A DNA stretch of 64,000 nt. Source: Acinetobacter pecorum. GTDB lineage: Bacteria; Pseudomonadota; Gammaproteobacteria; Pseudomonadales; Moraxellaceae. Position numbers and translations under genes: made by a program. The notes beneath the pieces were generated by a model. It had not been told where the DNA came from. It did not search any database and saw only the letters and a program-made list of their open reading frames with translations. Shown in pieces: positions 40,851 through 51,006 of this stretch. Every line of letters starts with the position of its first letter. Position 1 is the stretch's first letter. Location: contig NZ_JACSPT010000005.1 of NCBI RefSeq assembly GCF_014837015.1, positions 62,001-126,000 of the forward strand. Direction: 5' to 3'.

Positions 40851-41117
40851 TTATTTCTGCGATACAGTCAAATGCTGCATGGGTAGAAAAATCGCCCCGC
40901 AACTGGCCTTATCTCCTGCAATGACAACGGCTCGTCCTTGAACAGTAACAGACAATTCACTAGCGATCGCGCTAACGGTAGTTAGACATTTGGGACAATA
41001 ATGCTTCATGCCATTTAAATGTACGGCAACACCATGAATCAAAAAAGAGGGTTCACATTCAGTCACCATGCCGCCATGACTGGTCTTTGTGCCCAGTGTA
41101 ATCAGTGCTTTTGACAT
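40851..41117 (-). CDS. PAAR-domain protein (T6SS spike tip)
   Basis: 88 residues of PAAR type: SHGGMVTECEPSFLIHGVAV, then HYCPKC and VVIAGDKASCGA with His/Cys metal ligands. PAAR proteins sharpen the VgrG spike of type VI secretion. There is no VgrG, effector or T6SS gene next to it, so it is an orphan used in trans by a system elsewhere. Confidence 0.8.
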   Translation of the reverse strand: MSKALITLGTKTSHGGMVTECEPSFLIHGVAVHLNGMKHYCPKCLTTVSAIASELSVTVQGRAVVIAGDKASCGAIFLPMQHLTVSQK

Positions 41118-41221
41118 GCTTTTTAGTTCTTATTTAGTGGGCCAATTTTAAACAGGAGAAAAATAACAGGCCAGCATTCTCCGACAAAGAATAATAAAAC
41201 TGGATTTTGCCCATAAAAAAA

Positions 41222-41237
41222 GCAGCCCGAAAGCTGC
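41222..41237 (-). terminator. Terminator after rapA
   Basis: GCAGC/GCTGC stem with flanking A- and T-runs, 21 bp past the rapA stop on minus. Confidence 0.75.
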
Positions 41238-41257
41238 ATTTTTTAATGATTTAAAGC

Positions 41258-44137
41258 TTAAGGCTTAACCACAACCATCACCTGAATGGCTTCAGGCGTT
41301 ACAGATAGACCATCCAGTAAGCTTAAACCTTCTTTCTGCAATTTCTGTAAACGTGCAATTTCATCTTCACGGATACTTGGGTTGAACTGTTTCAGATAGG
41401 TCAGGCGATCAATTTCATATTGCCATTTATTGCCATACACTTCTTTGGCTTGCTGCTTGAAGCCCGGCAAAGCACTGCGTGCCAGTTCAAGTGCCTGCTG
41501 ATAACGTGCTTCAATCACATCACGACGTGCTTTCACCACCTGACGGCAGCTATTGCCATCCAAATGATGTAGATAAGGCTTCAGGATTTCTGGTGCAATC
41601 TTCTGGGAGAGATCCTGACCTTTTTCACTGAGTAAGACACGGATTAACTGTTGCGGCAGGCTAGATGGCAAGTTCAATGCTTTCGGTGCAACCACATCGA
41701 CCTTGAACCAGACTTCTAGCAATACCGAACCTTGTGGCAACGCCGCAGATTTTAGCACTGCAACATTGGTACTACCAAAGCCCTGAGTATTGATCATTTC
41801 CATCACGCTTTCAGTGAATGGATGTTCCAGTGTCAGATATTGCGCATCTTCACGGATTTGTGCCTGATCACGATAGAAGGTGGCTGTCATGCCCTCCTCG
41901 TCCAGAGTCAAACCTTGAACCTGCATCTGATCGGTTGGCTTGATGATCACGGTCCCATTGCTTTGTTCATCAAAGTCGATATTGGTCGATGCCATGAAGC
42001 GCTTCATGAACATTGGCAAAGTGGTATTATCATCATAATCTTCAAGCGCGTTGACAATTTCCTGTGCCACCACCGGACGGCATGAATTGTACTCCAGTAA
42101 ACGGTCACGGCCTTGCTGCAATTCCGCTTCCAAAGCCTCACGTTGCACGCTGACTTCTTCCAGCAGGTCTTCAAATTCCTGACCTTTGTCAGCAAGCAGA
42201 CAGTCTTTCAAGGCAACAATAAAGTTTTCTTGCAGAGTTTGCGCAGTTGGTGAAATATTGCTGAAAATATTCAAGGCTTCATTATACCAGCGGAACATAC
42301 GCTCTTGCGCGGTACCCACCAGATAAGGCACATGAATCTGGATACGGTTTTCCTGGCCAATACGGTCCAGACGACCAATACGCTGTTCCAGCACATCCGG
42401 ATTCGCGGGCAAGTCAAACAGAATCAGATCAGAAGCAAACTGGAAGTTACGCCCTTCTGAACCAATTTCCGAACACAGGAGAATCTGTGCGCCATACGAA
42501 TCTTCAGCGAAATAAGCCGCCGCTTGGTCACGTTCCAGCAGACTCATGCCTTCATGGAACATCGCAGTACGAATACCTGCATGTAAACGCAACACATTTT
42601 CCAGCGCTTCAACCACTGGACCGCTTCGGGCAATCAGTAATACTTTCTTGTGTTTCAGGTCTGTACGCAGCTTTTCCATCAACCACATCACGCGTGGATC
42701 AGTTTCCATCCACGAGCCATCCAGCTGGGCTTCTTCAGGCCACATTTGCTCACGTAGTTTTCCGTCTTTTGACCAGTGTTCTGGTGCCGGCAATGGTGCG
42801 GGCTGACAGTCACGTCCCGGGAAGCCTTGAATTGCTTCACGCGTATTACGGAACAGAATACGGCCTGTTCCATGACGGTCTAAAAGCTCATGAATCGCAC
42901 GGAAACGCTGCTCGGGAAGATCCTCAATCGGATGTCCTAATAAGGTCTCAATCGCAGCGAAATGCTCAGCTTCTAGCGGCATGTCTGACATTAACACTTC
43001 TGCAATTTTAGCCGTATGCTGATATTGCGCTTCTTCATCTAGGAAACGATCCAGCGAGTTAAAACGTTGCGGATCGAGCAAACGCAGGCGCGCAAAGTGA
43101 CTTTCCACACCAAGCTGTTCAGGTGTCGCTGTCAATAACAATACACCCGGCGTATGTTCAGCCAGCTCTTCAACCAGATCATAACGGTCGTTGCCACCCT
43201 CTTCTTCACTCCACATCAAATGATGCGCTTCATCAACTACCAGCAAATCAAAACCGGCTTCAAGTGCCTGCTCACGAAGATCTTCATGGTCAACCATCAA
43301 ATCGACAGAAGCAATAATCTTTTGTTCGGTCAGGAATGGATTCAGATCAGGATCATGTTCTTTGATCGAAGCAGTACGGGTCAAATCAAACAGCGAGAAT
43401 TCAAGATTGAAACGACGGCGCATCTCAATCATCCACTGGTACTGCAGTGAATCTGGCACCAAGATCAGGATACGTTCAGACCGGCCTGTTTTAAGCTGCT
43501 GGTGGATAATCAGACCTGCCTCAATGGTTTTACCCAAGCCGACTTCATCGGCCAGCAATACACGGGGTGCAAAACGCTGACCGACTTCATGGGCAATATA
43601 GAGTTGGTGCGGAATCAGGCCGACACGCGAACCGACCAAACCACGCAGTGGACTGCTTTGCATATTGGCCTGCATCAGCAGCGCTTCAATACGCAGGTCA
43701 TACCATTCTTTATAATCAATCTGACTGGCCAATAAACGATCTAAAGGCCTAGACAGCTGGATAGTCGCACCAAGACGGGTTTCATTCAGTGCCTTACGTT
43801 CTTCTGTGCCATCTTCAAGAGTGCGTACTACCTGATAACGCACCACGCCGTTACGGTCTTCTACTGATTCAACAGTCCAGGTAACACCTTCCTGATCCTG
43901 TAATTCATCATTCACATTAAATATGATACGAGATAAGGGGGCATTGCTGCGTGCATAGACGCGGGTTTCATCGCTTTTTGGGAATAAAATGCTGACCGAC
44001 CGCTCATCAACATCAATAAGAACGCCTAAACCGAGTTCTGTTTCAGTATCTGATAACCAACGTTGACCAATAGCAAATTGCTGCAATTTTTCCACCTTTA
44101 TCTTAAGTACAAGATTATGAATATTAGGCTCAATCAC
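41258..44137 (-). CDS. rapA: RNA polymerase-associated protein RapA
   Basis: 959 residues. SNF2-type ATPase: Walker A in LLADEVGLGKTIEAGLI, Walker B DEAH in LLVVDEAHHLMWS, and C-terminal helicase motifs including LLCSEIGSEGRNFQFA and QRIGRLDRIGQ. N-terminal Tudor-like domains (residues 1-110) and the long C-terminal extension match RapA/HepA. It recycles stalled RNA polymerase. Length agrees with the family (about 960). Confidence 0.93.
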   Translation of the reverse strand: MIEPNIHNLVLKIKVEKLQQFAIGQRWLSDTETELGLGVLIDVDERSVSILFPKSDETRVYARSNAPLSRIIFNVNDELQDQEGVTWTVESVEDRNGVVRYQVVRTLEDGTEERKALNETRLGATIQLSRPLDRLLASQIDYKEWYDLRIEALLMQANMQSSPLRGLVGSRVGLIPHQLYIAHEVGQRFAPRVLLADEVGLGKTIEAGLIIHQQLKTGRSERILILVPDSLQYQWMIEMRRRFNLEFSLFDLTRTASIKEHDPDLNPFLTEQKIIASVDLMVDHEDLREQALEAGFDLLVVDEAHHLMWSEEEGGNDRYDLVEELAEHTPGVLLLTATPEQLGVESHFARLRLLDPQRFNSLDRFLDEEAQYQHTAKIAEVLMSDMPLEAEHFAAIETLLGHPIEDLPEQRFRAIHELLDRHGTGRILFRNTREAIQGFPGRDCQPAPLPAPEHWSKDGKLREQMWPEEAQLDGSWMETDPRVMWLMEKLRTDLKHKKVLLIARSGPVVEALENVLRLHAGIRTAMFHEGMSLLERDQAAAYFAEDSYGAQILLCSEIGSEGRNFQFASDLILFDLPANPDVLEQRIGRLDRIGQENRIQIHVPYLVGTAQERMFRWYNEALNIFSNISPTAQTLQENFIVALKDCLLADKGQEFEDLLEEVSVQREALEAELQQGRDRLLEYNSCRPVVAQEIVNALEDYDDNTTLPMFMKRFMASTNIDFDEQSNGTVIIKPTDQMQVQGLTLDEEGMTATFYRDQAQIREDAQYLTLEHPFTESVMEMINTQGFGSTNVAVLKSAALPQGSVLLEVWFKVDVVAPKALNLPSSLPQQLIRVLLSEKGQDLSQKIAPEILKPYLHHLDGNSCRQVVKARRDVIEARYQQALELARSALPGFKQQAKEVYGNKWQYEIDRLTYLKQFNPSIREDEIARLQKLQKEGLSLLDGLSVTPEAIQVMVVVKP

Positions 44138-44238
44138 GGAACGTCATTGGAGCAAAATTCCACACCTTCAAGCAATGTATTTTGACATAAAGCTCACTAA
44201 AAAGTGAGCATAATTCACGTCGAATAAATAAGTATTTC

Positions 44239-44883
44239 CTAGAATGGCGCCGGACAATAAAATTCGACCAGCTGCTCTGTTTGAGGATGATAAAAACTCA
44301 AACGTTCAGCATGTAAACATAGACGTGAGCTAAGCTGTTGATGTTCAGGTGATGCATATAAAGTATCGCCAATAATCGGATGTCCGAGATATTGCATATG
44401 CACACGTAACTGATGCGAACGACCGGTAACTGGCGTCAGTTTCACCCGGGTCACGGGTTGCCCCTGAATTTCAAAATGTTCAACTGCCTGCCAATGTGTG
44501 ATGGCCGGTTTATGATGTGCGGGATCTGCGATATGTAAAGGCGGACGGCTTGGATCATACACCACGGGCACCTCAACAGTTCCTTCGCCTGCTAATGTAC
44601 CTGCCACGACTGCCTGATAGGTTTTATCGGTCTGGCGTTCCTGAAACTGGCGGGAAATGGTTTTTTGTCCCCACTTGCTCAGACCGAAGATTAAAATGCC
44701 GGAAGTGTCGCGGTCTAGCCGATGGATCAGTAAAGTTTTAGGTTCTAGTTTGATCAGACGATTGATCAGGCAATCTTGTAAATCTTCTGTTTTACCGGGA
44801 ACTGTGAGTAAACCTGCAGGTTTGTGGATGACCATGAAATCGTCATCACGATATATCAGATGTTCGGTTAGAAAATTACTCAA
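44239..44883 (-). CDS. RluA-family pseudouridine synthase
   Basis: 214 residues. Catalytic Asp in HRLDRDTSGILIFG, plus N-terminal VIHKPAGLLTVPG and C-terminal RSHQLRVHMQYLGHPIIGD. These are the RluA motifs. It lacks an S4 domain, so is RluA-like rather than RluC/D. Specific RNA site unknown. Confidence 0.9.
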   Translation of the reverse strand: MSNFLTEHLIYRDDDFMVIHKPAGLLTVPGKTEDLQDCLINRLIKLEPKTLLIHRLDRDTSGILIFGLSKWGQKTISRQFQERQTDKTYQAVVAGTLAGEGTVEVPVVYDPSRPPLHIADPAHHKPAITHWQAVEHFEIQGQPVTRVKLTPVTGRSHQLRVHMQYLGHPIIGDTLYASPEHQQLSSRLCLHAERLSFYHPQTEQLVEFYCPAPF

Positions 44884-45016
44884 AGTTCAATCCCAGGCTG
44901 ATCGCGAAAAACAAGGCGGCAATGATAGAAAGCTTAGCCAATAATTACAATGCGCATTTGTGTAAATGGTGATGAAATTTCCGATTTAGCGCATAAAAAT
45001 GCTCAATCACAGTCCA

Positions 45017-45724
45017 TCAAGCGGAGGATTGTAGAATGAAGCCTACCAACGCATGCAAAGATGGATACTGCATTACATCTTCATAACGGATATTTGCACC
45101 ATTGGCACGCCATACACCAACCAGACTGACCACTGCAACCGAATCCAGCCCATACTGTCTGAGGTCGACATAGGGATCAATATCCAATGCATCCATATCC
45201 AACTGTTCAGCCACTGCTAGCATGATGCCTTTGCTGGACAATACATATTCTGACGGCGCACTCAAGTTCCATAATCGCGTCAGGCTATAGCTGTTCATAT
45301 GATGCAAGCCTTGTGCCGAGATATTCTCGATCCACTGGATATGCTGCTCCTGACTGGACATCAAAATGGCATCATCGATAATACATATTTGCTCAGTCAC
45401 GCTTTGCAGATGCGGTAATATCTGTTTCAGCATCGGTGTCACTTGCCCGGCAAAAATCAGCTGCGAATGAGTTGAGGCATATGCGCCGAGTTGCTGCATG
45501 CCCTGTATCAGATCATCGCCATAGAAATCAACAACAGGAATGTCCAGTGCTTTGGCTTTATTGCTGGTCTGGATCAGGTTGGCCATAAGATCGCTACTCT
45601 CTATGCCTGACATCATCCTTATATTTTGTAGTCCCACCAGTACCAGCACCGATTGTGTCGATGATAGCTGCCATTTGGCTTGAGATGGCGCAAGTTGGAT
45701 TTTTTTGGGCATTGGGTATAGCAT
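45017..45724 (-). CDS. EntB-like isochorismatase-fold/carrier protein, probably catalytically inactive
   Basis: 235 residues. The N-terminal about 160 residues resemble an isochorismatase domain, but the usual catalytic Asp in the first strand (D-M-Q-N) is replaced (VLVLVGLQNIRMM). C-terminal carrier domain with phosphopantetheine Ser in QYGLDSVAVVSL. EntB/BasF-type proteins hold 2,3-dihydroxybenzoate for siderophore synthesis; no siderophore genes are nearby. Function uncertain. Confidence 0.75.
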   Translation of the reverse strand: MLYPMPKKIQLAPSQAKWQLSSTQSVLVLVGLQNIRMMSGIESSDLMANLIQTSNKAKALDIPVVDFYGDDLIQGMQQLGAYASTHSQLIFAGQVTPMLKQILPHLQSVTEQICIIDDAILMSSQEQHIQWIENISAQGLHHMNSYSLTRLWNLSAPSEYVLSSKGIMLAVAEQLDMDALDIDPYVDLRQYGLDSVAVVSLVGVWRANGANIRYEDVMQYPSLHALVGFILQSSA

Positions 45725-45885
45725 GAGAGAACTTCTATTTAGCTTCGTACAACATTGCTGTATGCTAGCCTAAATTATATAAATTAATAAATTTCTGATT
45801 AACACTATAAGATCAAAAATATTCTAAAAACGCTAGCCACATAAAAAAACCGTCAATTACCGACATATAGTAAATCTTAAAGCCT

Positions 45886-46503
45886 ATGGATATTTTACTT
45901 CACTATATTGATTTAGCTGGAACTTTTGTTTTTGCCTTAAGTGGAGCAATGCTAGGTATACAAAAAAAATATGATATTTTTGGGATATTCTCTTTAACTG
46001 CTATTACTGCAATTGGTGGTGGCGTTCTTCGAGATTTATGCCTTTCTGCCACCCCTCCCTCAGGTCTCATTAATGAAGAATATTTTATTGCAATATTTCT
46101 GGCATTCCTACTCAGTATCTTATTTCAAAATATAGTTTATTCTTTAGATAAAGCGTCTTTATTATTTGATGCCTTGGGATTGGGATTTTTTGCAGCCTCT
46201 GGGGCAAATAAGACTTATGCTCATACCGGTAGCGTACAACTTTCGATTATCATGGGCTGCATAAGTGCGGTGGGTGGAGGATGCCTGCGGGATATTTTAT
46301 GCAGACGTACACCGATTATATTTACGAAAGAAATCTATGCAAGTGCTGCAATGATAGGTGCTGCAATTGAAGTTTTAGGTTCAAGTGGTGTTATTTCATC
46401 TGCTTATAGTATTTGGATTGCTATAATTACCTGCACTTTAATCCGTTTATTTTCATTGTATTACGGTTTAAATTTACCAACAATAAAGTTAAAGCCAAAA
46501 TAG
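45886..46503 (+). CDS. TRIC/UPF0126 membrane channel
   Basis: 205 residues with two homologous repeats, each ending in GGGxLRD (GGGVLRDLC and GGGCLRDILC), and about seven hydrophobic helices. These are the hallmarks of the trimeric intracellular cation channel (YicG/YadS) family; bacterial members conduct small cations. Inner membrane. Confidence 0.85.
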   Translation: MDILLHYIDLAGTFVFALSGAMLGIQKKYDIFGIFSLTAITAIGGGVLRDLCLSATPPSGLINEEYFIAIFLAFLLSILFQNIVYSLDKASLLFDALGLGFFAASGANKTYAHTGSVQLSIIMGCISAVGGGCLRDILCRRTPIIFTKEIYASAAMIGAAIEVLGSSGVISSAYSIWIAIITCTLIRLFSLYYGLNLPTIKLKPK

Positions 46504-46942
46504 TTTCTAGAAATTCTGAAGTGCACTCTCCTGATTTTTATTACAGGTGAGTTATTTAAGTTAAACAATCTACCCTAACCCGCATACTGCTTAAGCCGAT
46601 AAGTCGCTTACTCGAATAACCGGCTGGTTTTGATGGCATTTTTGGCAAGCACACAGGCAGAAAGCATAGACTGTGTGGTAATAATCTCATGGTTATTAGT
46701 ATTCCCTTTTTTTAAATTAATTTCGCATAAAATTTTTTTCTATTAAATGAAAATAGAGTTTTGTAGATATGTAAAAGTAGATGATTATTTACCCTTAAAT
46801 ACCTACTATGTTAAAGGAAGTCAAAAACTAGAAAATATTGGGTATGAAATATAAGAATTATAGCGATCATTTTTGTTAATTACTCAATTCGCAAATTTAG
46901 TTTTTTCATATGTGCTGCTTATTAGTTGAGATTTTATTAATT
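46504..46942. other. AT-rich intergenic region
   Basis: About 440 bp between the channel and acyltransferase genes. The block 46590-46700 keeps a short minus-strand reading frame (about 44 codons) but with no recognisable product, perhaps a gene remnant. No RNA gene seen. Confidence 0.4.
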
Positions 46943-47671
46943 ATGAATAATTCAATACATCCAACAGCCATTATTTCAGAGAAAGCTATTTTGGGTAAGA
47001 ACATTACGATAGGTGCCAATACTATAATTTATGACAATGTTGAAATTGGTGATGATTCTTTTATCGGTGCCTTTTGTGAGTTAGGAGTGAATAATCACTT
47101 ATCAGAAGGTCAAAAATTAGTCTTAGGTAAAAATTCACACATTAGATCCCATAGTATATTTTATGAAGGGTCTGAATTTGGTGATGGACTCATAACAGGT
47201 CACAGAGTAACTGTCAGAGAAAAAGTTTTAGCTGGTAAGAACCTGCAAATAGGAACTTTGTGTGATTTACAGGGACATTGTGAAATCGGTGATTATGTCC
47301 GTTTTCATAGCAATGTGCATATTGGACAACATAGTAAAATTGGAAATTTTGTCTGGATCTTCCCCTACGTGGTTTTAACAAATGATCCCTACCCACCAAG
47401 TGAGATACAGATGGGAGTAACTGTTGAAGACTTTGTCTCTATATGCACGATGAGTGTTATTTTACCAGGCGCCATAATATCTGAAGGTTGCTTAATAGGT
47501 GCTCACAGTTGTGTAAAAGGTATCACTGAAAAAGATTCAATTTATGTTGGCAGTCCAGCGAAGAATCTGGGTTCAACATCACGTATAAAACTAGAAGATG
47601 GATCGACAGCTTATCCATGGAGACATCATTTTAAACGAGGTTATCCGGAAGAAGTGACTAAGGATTGGTAA
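46943..47671 (+). CDS. Hexapeptide-repeat acyltransferase
   Basis: 242 residues from the ATG at 46943 (MNNSIHPTAIISEKAILGKN). Left-handed beta-helix of hexapeptide repeats (ITIGANTIIYDNVEIG, GKNLQIGTLCDLQGHCEIGD, VHIGQHSKIGNF), like NeuD/WbbJ-type O-acetyl- or N-acetyltransferases acting on surface sugars. Stands alone with no neighbouring glycan genes and in an AT-rich setting, suggesting acquisition by transfer. Confidence 0.8.
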   Translation: MNNSIHPTAIISEKAILGKNITIGANTIIYDNVEIGDDSFIGAFCELGVNNHLSEGQKLVLGKNSHIRSHSIFYEGSEFGDGLITGHRVTVREKVLAGKNLQIGTLCDLQGHCEIGDYVRFHSNVHIGQHSKIGNFVWIFPYVVLTNDPYPPSEIQMGVTVEDFVSICTMSVILPGAIISEGCLIGAHSCVKGITEKDSIYVGSPAKNLGSTSRIKLEDGSTAYPWRHHFKRGYPEEVTKDW

Positions 47672-47937
47672 AATAATAAAAGGTTCTTTATTTGAATACT
47701 TTTATCCTGACTGGAATTAAATGATTATTTAATAATCTATTTTAAAATTTTCTAAAAAACATCATACAAGAAATACAAAACTCTATATTTTATCCGATTC
47801 AAATCAATCTCTTAATTTATATTAAAAAGCCCAAGCCTACCGACTTAGGTTTTTTAATAATTTTTTGCATTCCATTCTTATCTATATACCAATCAAAATT
47901 AATTTATTTCGTTTAACTGGTAAAGGTTTATTAAAAA

Positions 47938-48354
47938 TTAGGCAAACTTCGCCAAAAACCTCTCAATCGCTACCTGCGCAATTTCTGCATCCTGAAACGA
48001 CTTTACACCTGACACGCCCATCGCACCCACCAACTGCCCTTGGTACAGAATTGGCTCACCGCCTTCTAGCATCCCCGAGAAAGTCTCCATGGTCAGAAAA
48101 CCCATCTGTCCGCCTTTGATAATATCTTCAAATAGCTTGGATGGACAGCGACTCATGGCAGAGCATCTGGCTTTTTCAATCGCCAGATTTGCAGTCATTG
48201 GTGCTGCGCCATCCATGCGCTTCATCACCAGCAAATTACCGGTTTCATCCACTACAGTAATGCTGACATTAAAGCTATTCTGCATCGCATATTGGTGCGC
48301 TGCATCTAATAAAAATTCCGCATCACTTAAAGTCAAATAATGTTTGGTTTTCAT
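47938..48354 (-). CDS. GlcG/HbpS-like protein
   Basis: 138 residues: SITVVDETGNLLVMKRMDGA, EKARCSAMSRCPSKLF, and GAMGVSGVKSFQDAEIAQ match the GlcG/HbpS family (heme-binding or sensor-associated). Cytoplasmic; role unknown. The 47672-47937 gap holds a weak CCTA/TAGG hairpin near 47835-47860 and nothing else. Confidence 0.85.
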   Translation of the reverse strand: MKTKHYLTLSDAEFLLDAAHQYAMQNSFNVSITVVDETGNLLVMKRMDGAAPMTANLAIEKARCSAMSRCPSKLFEDIIKGGQMGFLTMETFSGMLEGGEPILYQGQLVGAMGVSGVKSFQDAEIAQVAIERFLAKFA

Positions 48355-48418
48355 GGATCTATCTAATCCTTTAATTTATCAATTTCAAATCTTATGATGT
48401 CTAATCCAAAGAATGAAA

Positions 48419-48440
48419 TAAGCCCGATCACTCGGGCTTA
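48419..48440 (-). terminator. Terminator after hemL
   Basis: TAAGCCCGA/TCGGGCTTA 9-bp perfect stem. T-rich after it on minus (TTTCATTC). Confidence 0.75.
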
Positions 48441-48442
48441 TA

Positions 48443-48477
48443 TTCCCTCTCCTTTAAGAAGAGGGTCAGGGAGAGGT
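48443..48477. repeat. CCCTCTCC-type intergenic repeat
   Basis: CCCTCTCCTTTAAGAAGAGG followed by GTCAGGGAGAGG: purine/pyrimidine inverted units of the kind repeated in intergenic regions of Acinetobacter and other genomes. Repeat nature inferred from pattern; copy number not testable here. Confidence 0.4.
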
Positions 48478-48481
48478 CGAA

Positions 48482-49783
48482 TTATCCTTTCATCTCAGTA
48501 AAAGTTTCTTTGGCAGCTTGAATGGTGTAAGCGATATCTTCATCAGAATGTGCTGCTGACATAAAGCCGGCTTCAAAAGCAGATGGCGCAAGGTTTACAC
48601 CACGATCGAGCATACCATGGAAGAATTTACGGAAAGCATCGACATCACATTTCAACATCGAATCAAAGCTGGTGATGTCTTCCTGGTCGGTAAAGTACAG
48701 ACCAAACATGCCACCAACCTGTTGTGTCTTGAATGGAATGCCTGCCTCATCCGCAGCAGCTTGCAAACCAACCAGCAGCTTCTCAAGTTGAGCAGACAGT
48801 TTCTCGTAGAAACCTGGTTCACGCAGATGTTTAAACATCTCAATCCCGGCACGCATCGCCAGCGGATTACCCGACAACGTACCTGCTTGGTATACTTTAC
48901 CCAGTGGTGCAATACATTCCATCACTTCACGCTTGCCACCGAAAGCGCCCACTGGCAGACCTGCACCAATAATTTTACCCAGTGTGGTTAAATCCGGAGT
49001 CACGCCATAATGAGCCTGTGCGCCACCCAGCCCAACACGAAAACCTGTCATCACTTCATCAATAATAAACACTGAACCATGCTCATCACAGACATCCCGA
49101 ATCGCTTGCAGGAAACCGTCAATCGGTTTCACCAGGTTCATGTTGCCCGCCACAGGCTCAACAATCACGCCGGCAATTTCAGAGCCAAACTTGGCAAAGC
49201 ATTCTTTTAAAGTGGCGATGTCATTATATGGAAGGGTTAAGGTGTGTTTGGCAAAATCCGCTGGAACACCTGCAGACGTCGCTTCCCCTTCTCCACTGGT
49301 CAACAAGCCTGAACCGGCTTTTACCAATAATGAATCGGAGTGACCGTGATAACAGCCTTCAAATTTTACAATCTTGTCACGGCCAGTATAGCCACGTGCC
49401 AGACGGATCGCGGTCATGGTCGCTTCTGTACCTGAGTTGGTCATACGAACCAGCTCAATCGATGGCATGATCTCGCAGATAATGTCTGCCAGTGTGGTTT
49501 CATGAACTGTGGGCGCACCAAAACTCAAACCGTCTACTGCAGCATCCTGAACCGCTTTAATAATCGCCGGATGCGCATGGCCCAAAATCATCGGCCCCCA
49601 TGAACCTACATAGTCCACATAACGCTTACCATCTACATCATAGAGATATGCACCTTGGGCTTTTTCGATAAAGACCGGTGTACCACCGACTCCATTAAAT
49701 GCACGTACAGGTGAATTGACGCCACCCGGGATGTGTTTATTGGCTTGTTTGAACAGTTGTTCTTGCTTTGGAGATAAGCTCAT
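48482..49783 (-). CDS. hemL: Glutamate-1-semialdehyde 2,1-aminomutase
   Basis: 433 residues, the usual length. PLP-dependent aminotransferase motifs: [38 protein letters not shown], the PLP lysine in [17 protein letters not shown], and [14 protein letters not shown]. It makes 5-aminolevulinate for haem. thiE lies just upstream. Confidence 0.97.
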   Translation of the reverse strand: MSLSPKQEQLFKQANKHIPGGVNSPVRAFNGVGGTPVFIEKAQGAYLYDVDGKRYVDYVGSWGPMILGHAHPAIIKAVQDAAVDGLSFGAPTVHETTLADIICEIMPSIELVRMTNSGTEATMTAIRLARGYTGRDKIVKFEGCYHGHSDSLLVKAGSGLLTSGEGEATSAGVPADFAKHTLTLPYNDIATLKECFAKFGSEIAGVIVEPVAGNMNLVKPIDGFLQAIRDVCDEHGSVFIIDEVMTGFRVGLGGAQAHYGVTPDLTTLGKIIGAGLPVGAFGGKREVMECIAPLGKVYQAGTLSGNPLAMRAGIEMFKHLREPGFYEKLSAQLEKLLVGLQAAADEAGIPFKTQQVGGMFGLYFTDQEDITSFDSMLKCDVDAFRKFFHGMLDRGVNLAPSAFEAGFMSAAHSDEDIAYTIQAAKETFTEMKG

Positions 49784-49821
49784 GAAGGCACTCGACTCAA
49801 AATTAAATCAATCAAAAAATT

Positions 49822-50454
49822 TTATGCTGTAGCTTGAAAAAGCGCAGACCATTCATCTAAACGTTCAGGAATGGCATTCATAGGTAGTCCCAATATATCA
49901 CTAATCACCGCGCAATAATCCGCACCTGACTCAATGACTTCTTTAGAATTTTCAACCGTTAAACCGCCGATGGCACATAAAGGTACATTTAATTTCTCTT
50001 TGGCCAGTTTTAAGGTTTCCAGACCAATATTACCGGCTTCTGGCTTACTGTCAGTAGCATAGATTGCGCCGAATGCCACATAATTTGCACCATCAGCAAT
50101 GGCCTGTTCAGCCAGCTCAAGTGAGTTATTACAACTACGGCCAATCAACACGCCTTTAGGCAAACGTGCTACAGCATCGACAATAGAACCATCATCCTGG
50201 CCCAAATGCACACCCACGCCGTATTTAACCGCCATTTCAAGATCATCATTAATCACGAAAGGTACACCATATTCAGCACACATGGCTTTCATATACTCGA
50301 TTTCGTAAATTTGATCTTCTTTCGCCACTTTTTTACGACGATATTGCAAGACCGCAACACCACCATTGGCCATGGCACCTTCTAACTTTGCCAACAAAAG
50401 CTCTAAGGGATCATCATTGGTAATTAAATATAAACCGCGCATCTTGCTCGCCAC
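49822..50454 (-). CDS. thiE: Thiamine phosphate synthase
   Basis: 210 residues. Typical TMP synthase motifs: GVAVLQYRRKK, FVINDDLEMAVKYGVGVHLG, QDDGSIVDAV, YVAFGAIYATDSKPEAG, and CAIGGLTVENSKEVIESGAD. Joins thiazole and pyrimidine parts in thiamin synthesis. No TPP riboswitch seen upstream. Confidence 0.95.
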   Translation of the reverse strand: MASKMRGLYLITNDDPLELLLAKLEGAMANGGVAVLQYRRKKVAKEDQIYEIEYMKAMCAEYGVPFVINDDLEMAVKYGVGVHLGQDDGSIVDAVARLPKGVLIGRSCNNSLELAEQAIADGANYVAFGAIYATDSKPEAGNIGLETLKLAKEKLNVPLCAIGGLTVENSKEVIESGADYCAVISDILGLPMNAIPERLDEWSALFQATA

Positions 50455-51006
50455 TTGCTAGGATGGCTCTATTATAGGCATAACTGGGTTTGATTTCCGC
50501 AGTCCTGCTATTTTCGAGCCTGAACAGCTACAAATTTGCAGGTATTTAGAACACTTGATCCGTTAAATTTCAAATGTCCCTATATCTTGAGAGGTAGCCC
50601 GATCGGCAGAAAGTAACTTAAATAAGCTTAGAAATAAAAAATAATTATTTGTGTTGCTCACATTCGCTCTCTTGGATTTTTAAGTATTCTTTTATAAAGA
50701 AGAGATGTTTCAAAGCCAGATGGGTTCTTTTACTTTCGGTTCAAATCCGCACGTTTTCGTCTACAACCACTTAGTCAAAATTTGAATTAAATATTTGAAA
50801 TTTAATTATTATTAAAGAAATATAAAAAAAGCCTGGAGAAGGTCGCTCCAGGCTTGGAAAACTGATGTATTCATTAAAATATAACGTTTGATCAAAAAGC
50901 TGGATCAGCAATAACACAATTATTAGAATAATAAATCTAGACTTGCAAGTCTTTTATCGAAATTTCATGCTTTAAACGCACACATTCCGATGAACGTATT
51001 TTTCGC
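50455..51006. other. Intergenic region with terminator
   Basis: About 550 bp with no convincing gene. It includes the terminator 50829-50855, and a GGTTCAAATCC string near 50740 that lacks the rest of a tRNA. Confidence 0.5.
50829..50855 (-). terminator. Terminator after the Mpo1-like gene
   Basis: AAGCCTGGAG/CTCCAGGCTT, 10-bp perfect stem with a seven-T run on minus. Confidence 0.8.

Noticed and set aside
41822-43752. Several plus-strand frames opposite rapA
   Set aside because: All are antisense shadows of the 959-residue RapA gene.
50730-50770. tRNA-like GGTTCAAATCC
   Set aside because: Only a T-loop-like string; no acceptor, D or anticodon arm could be formed around it.
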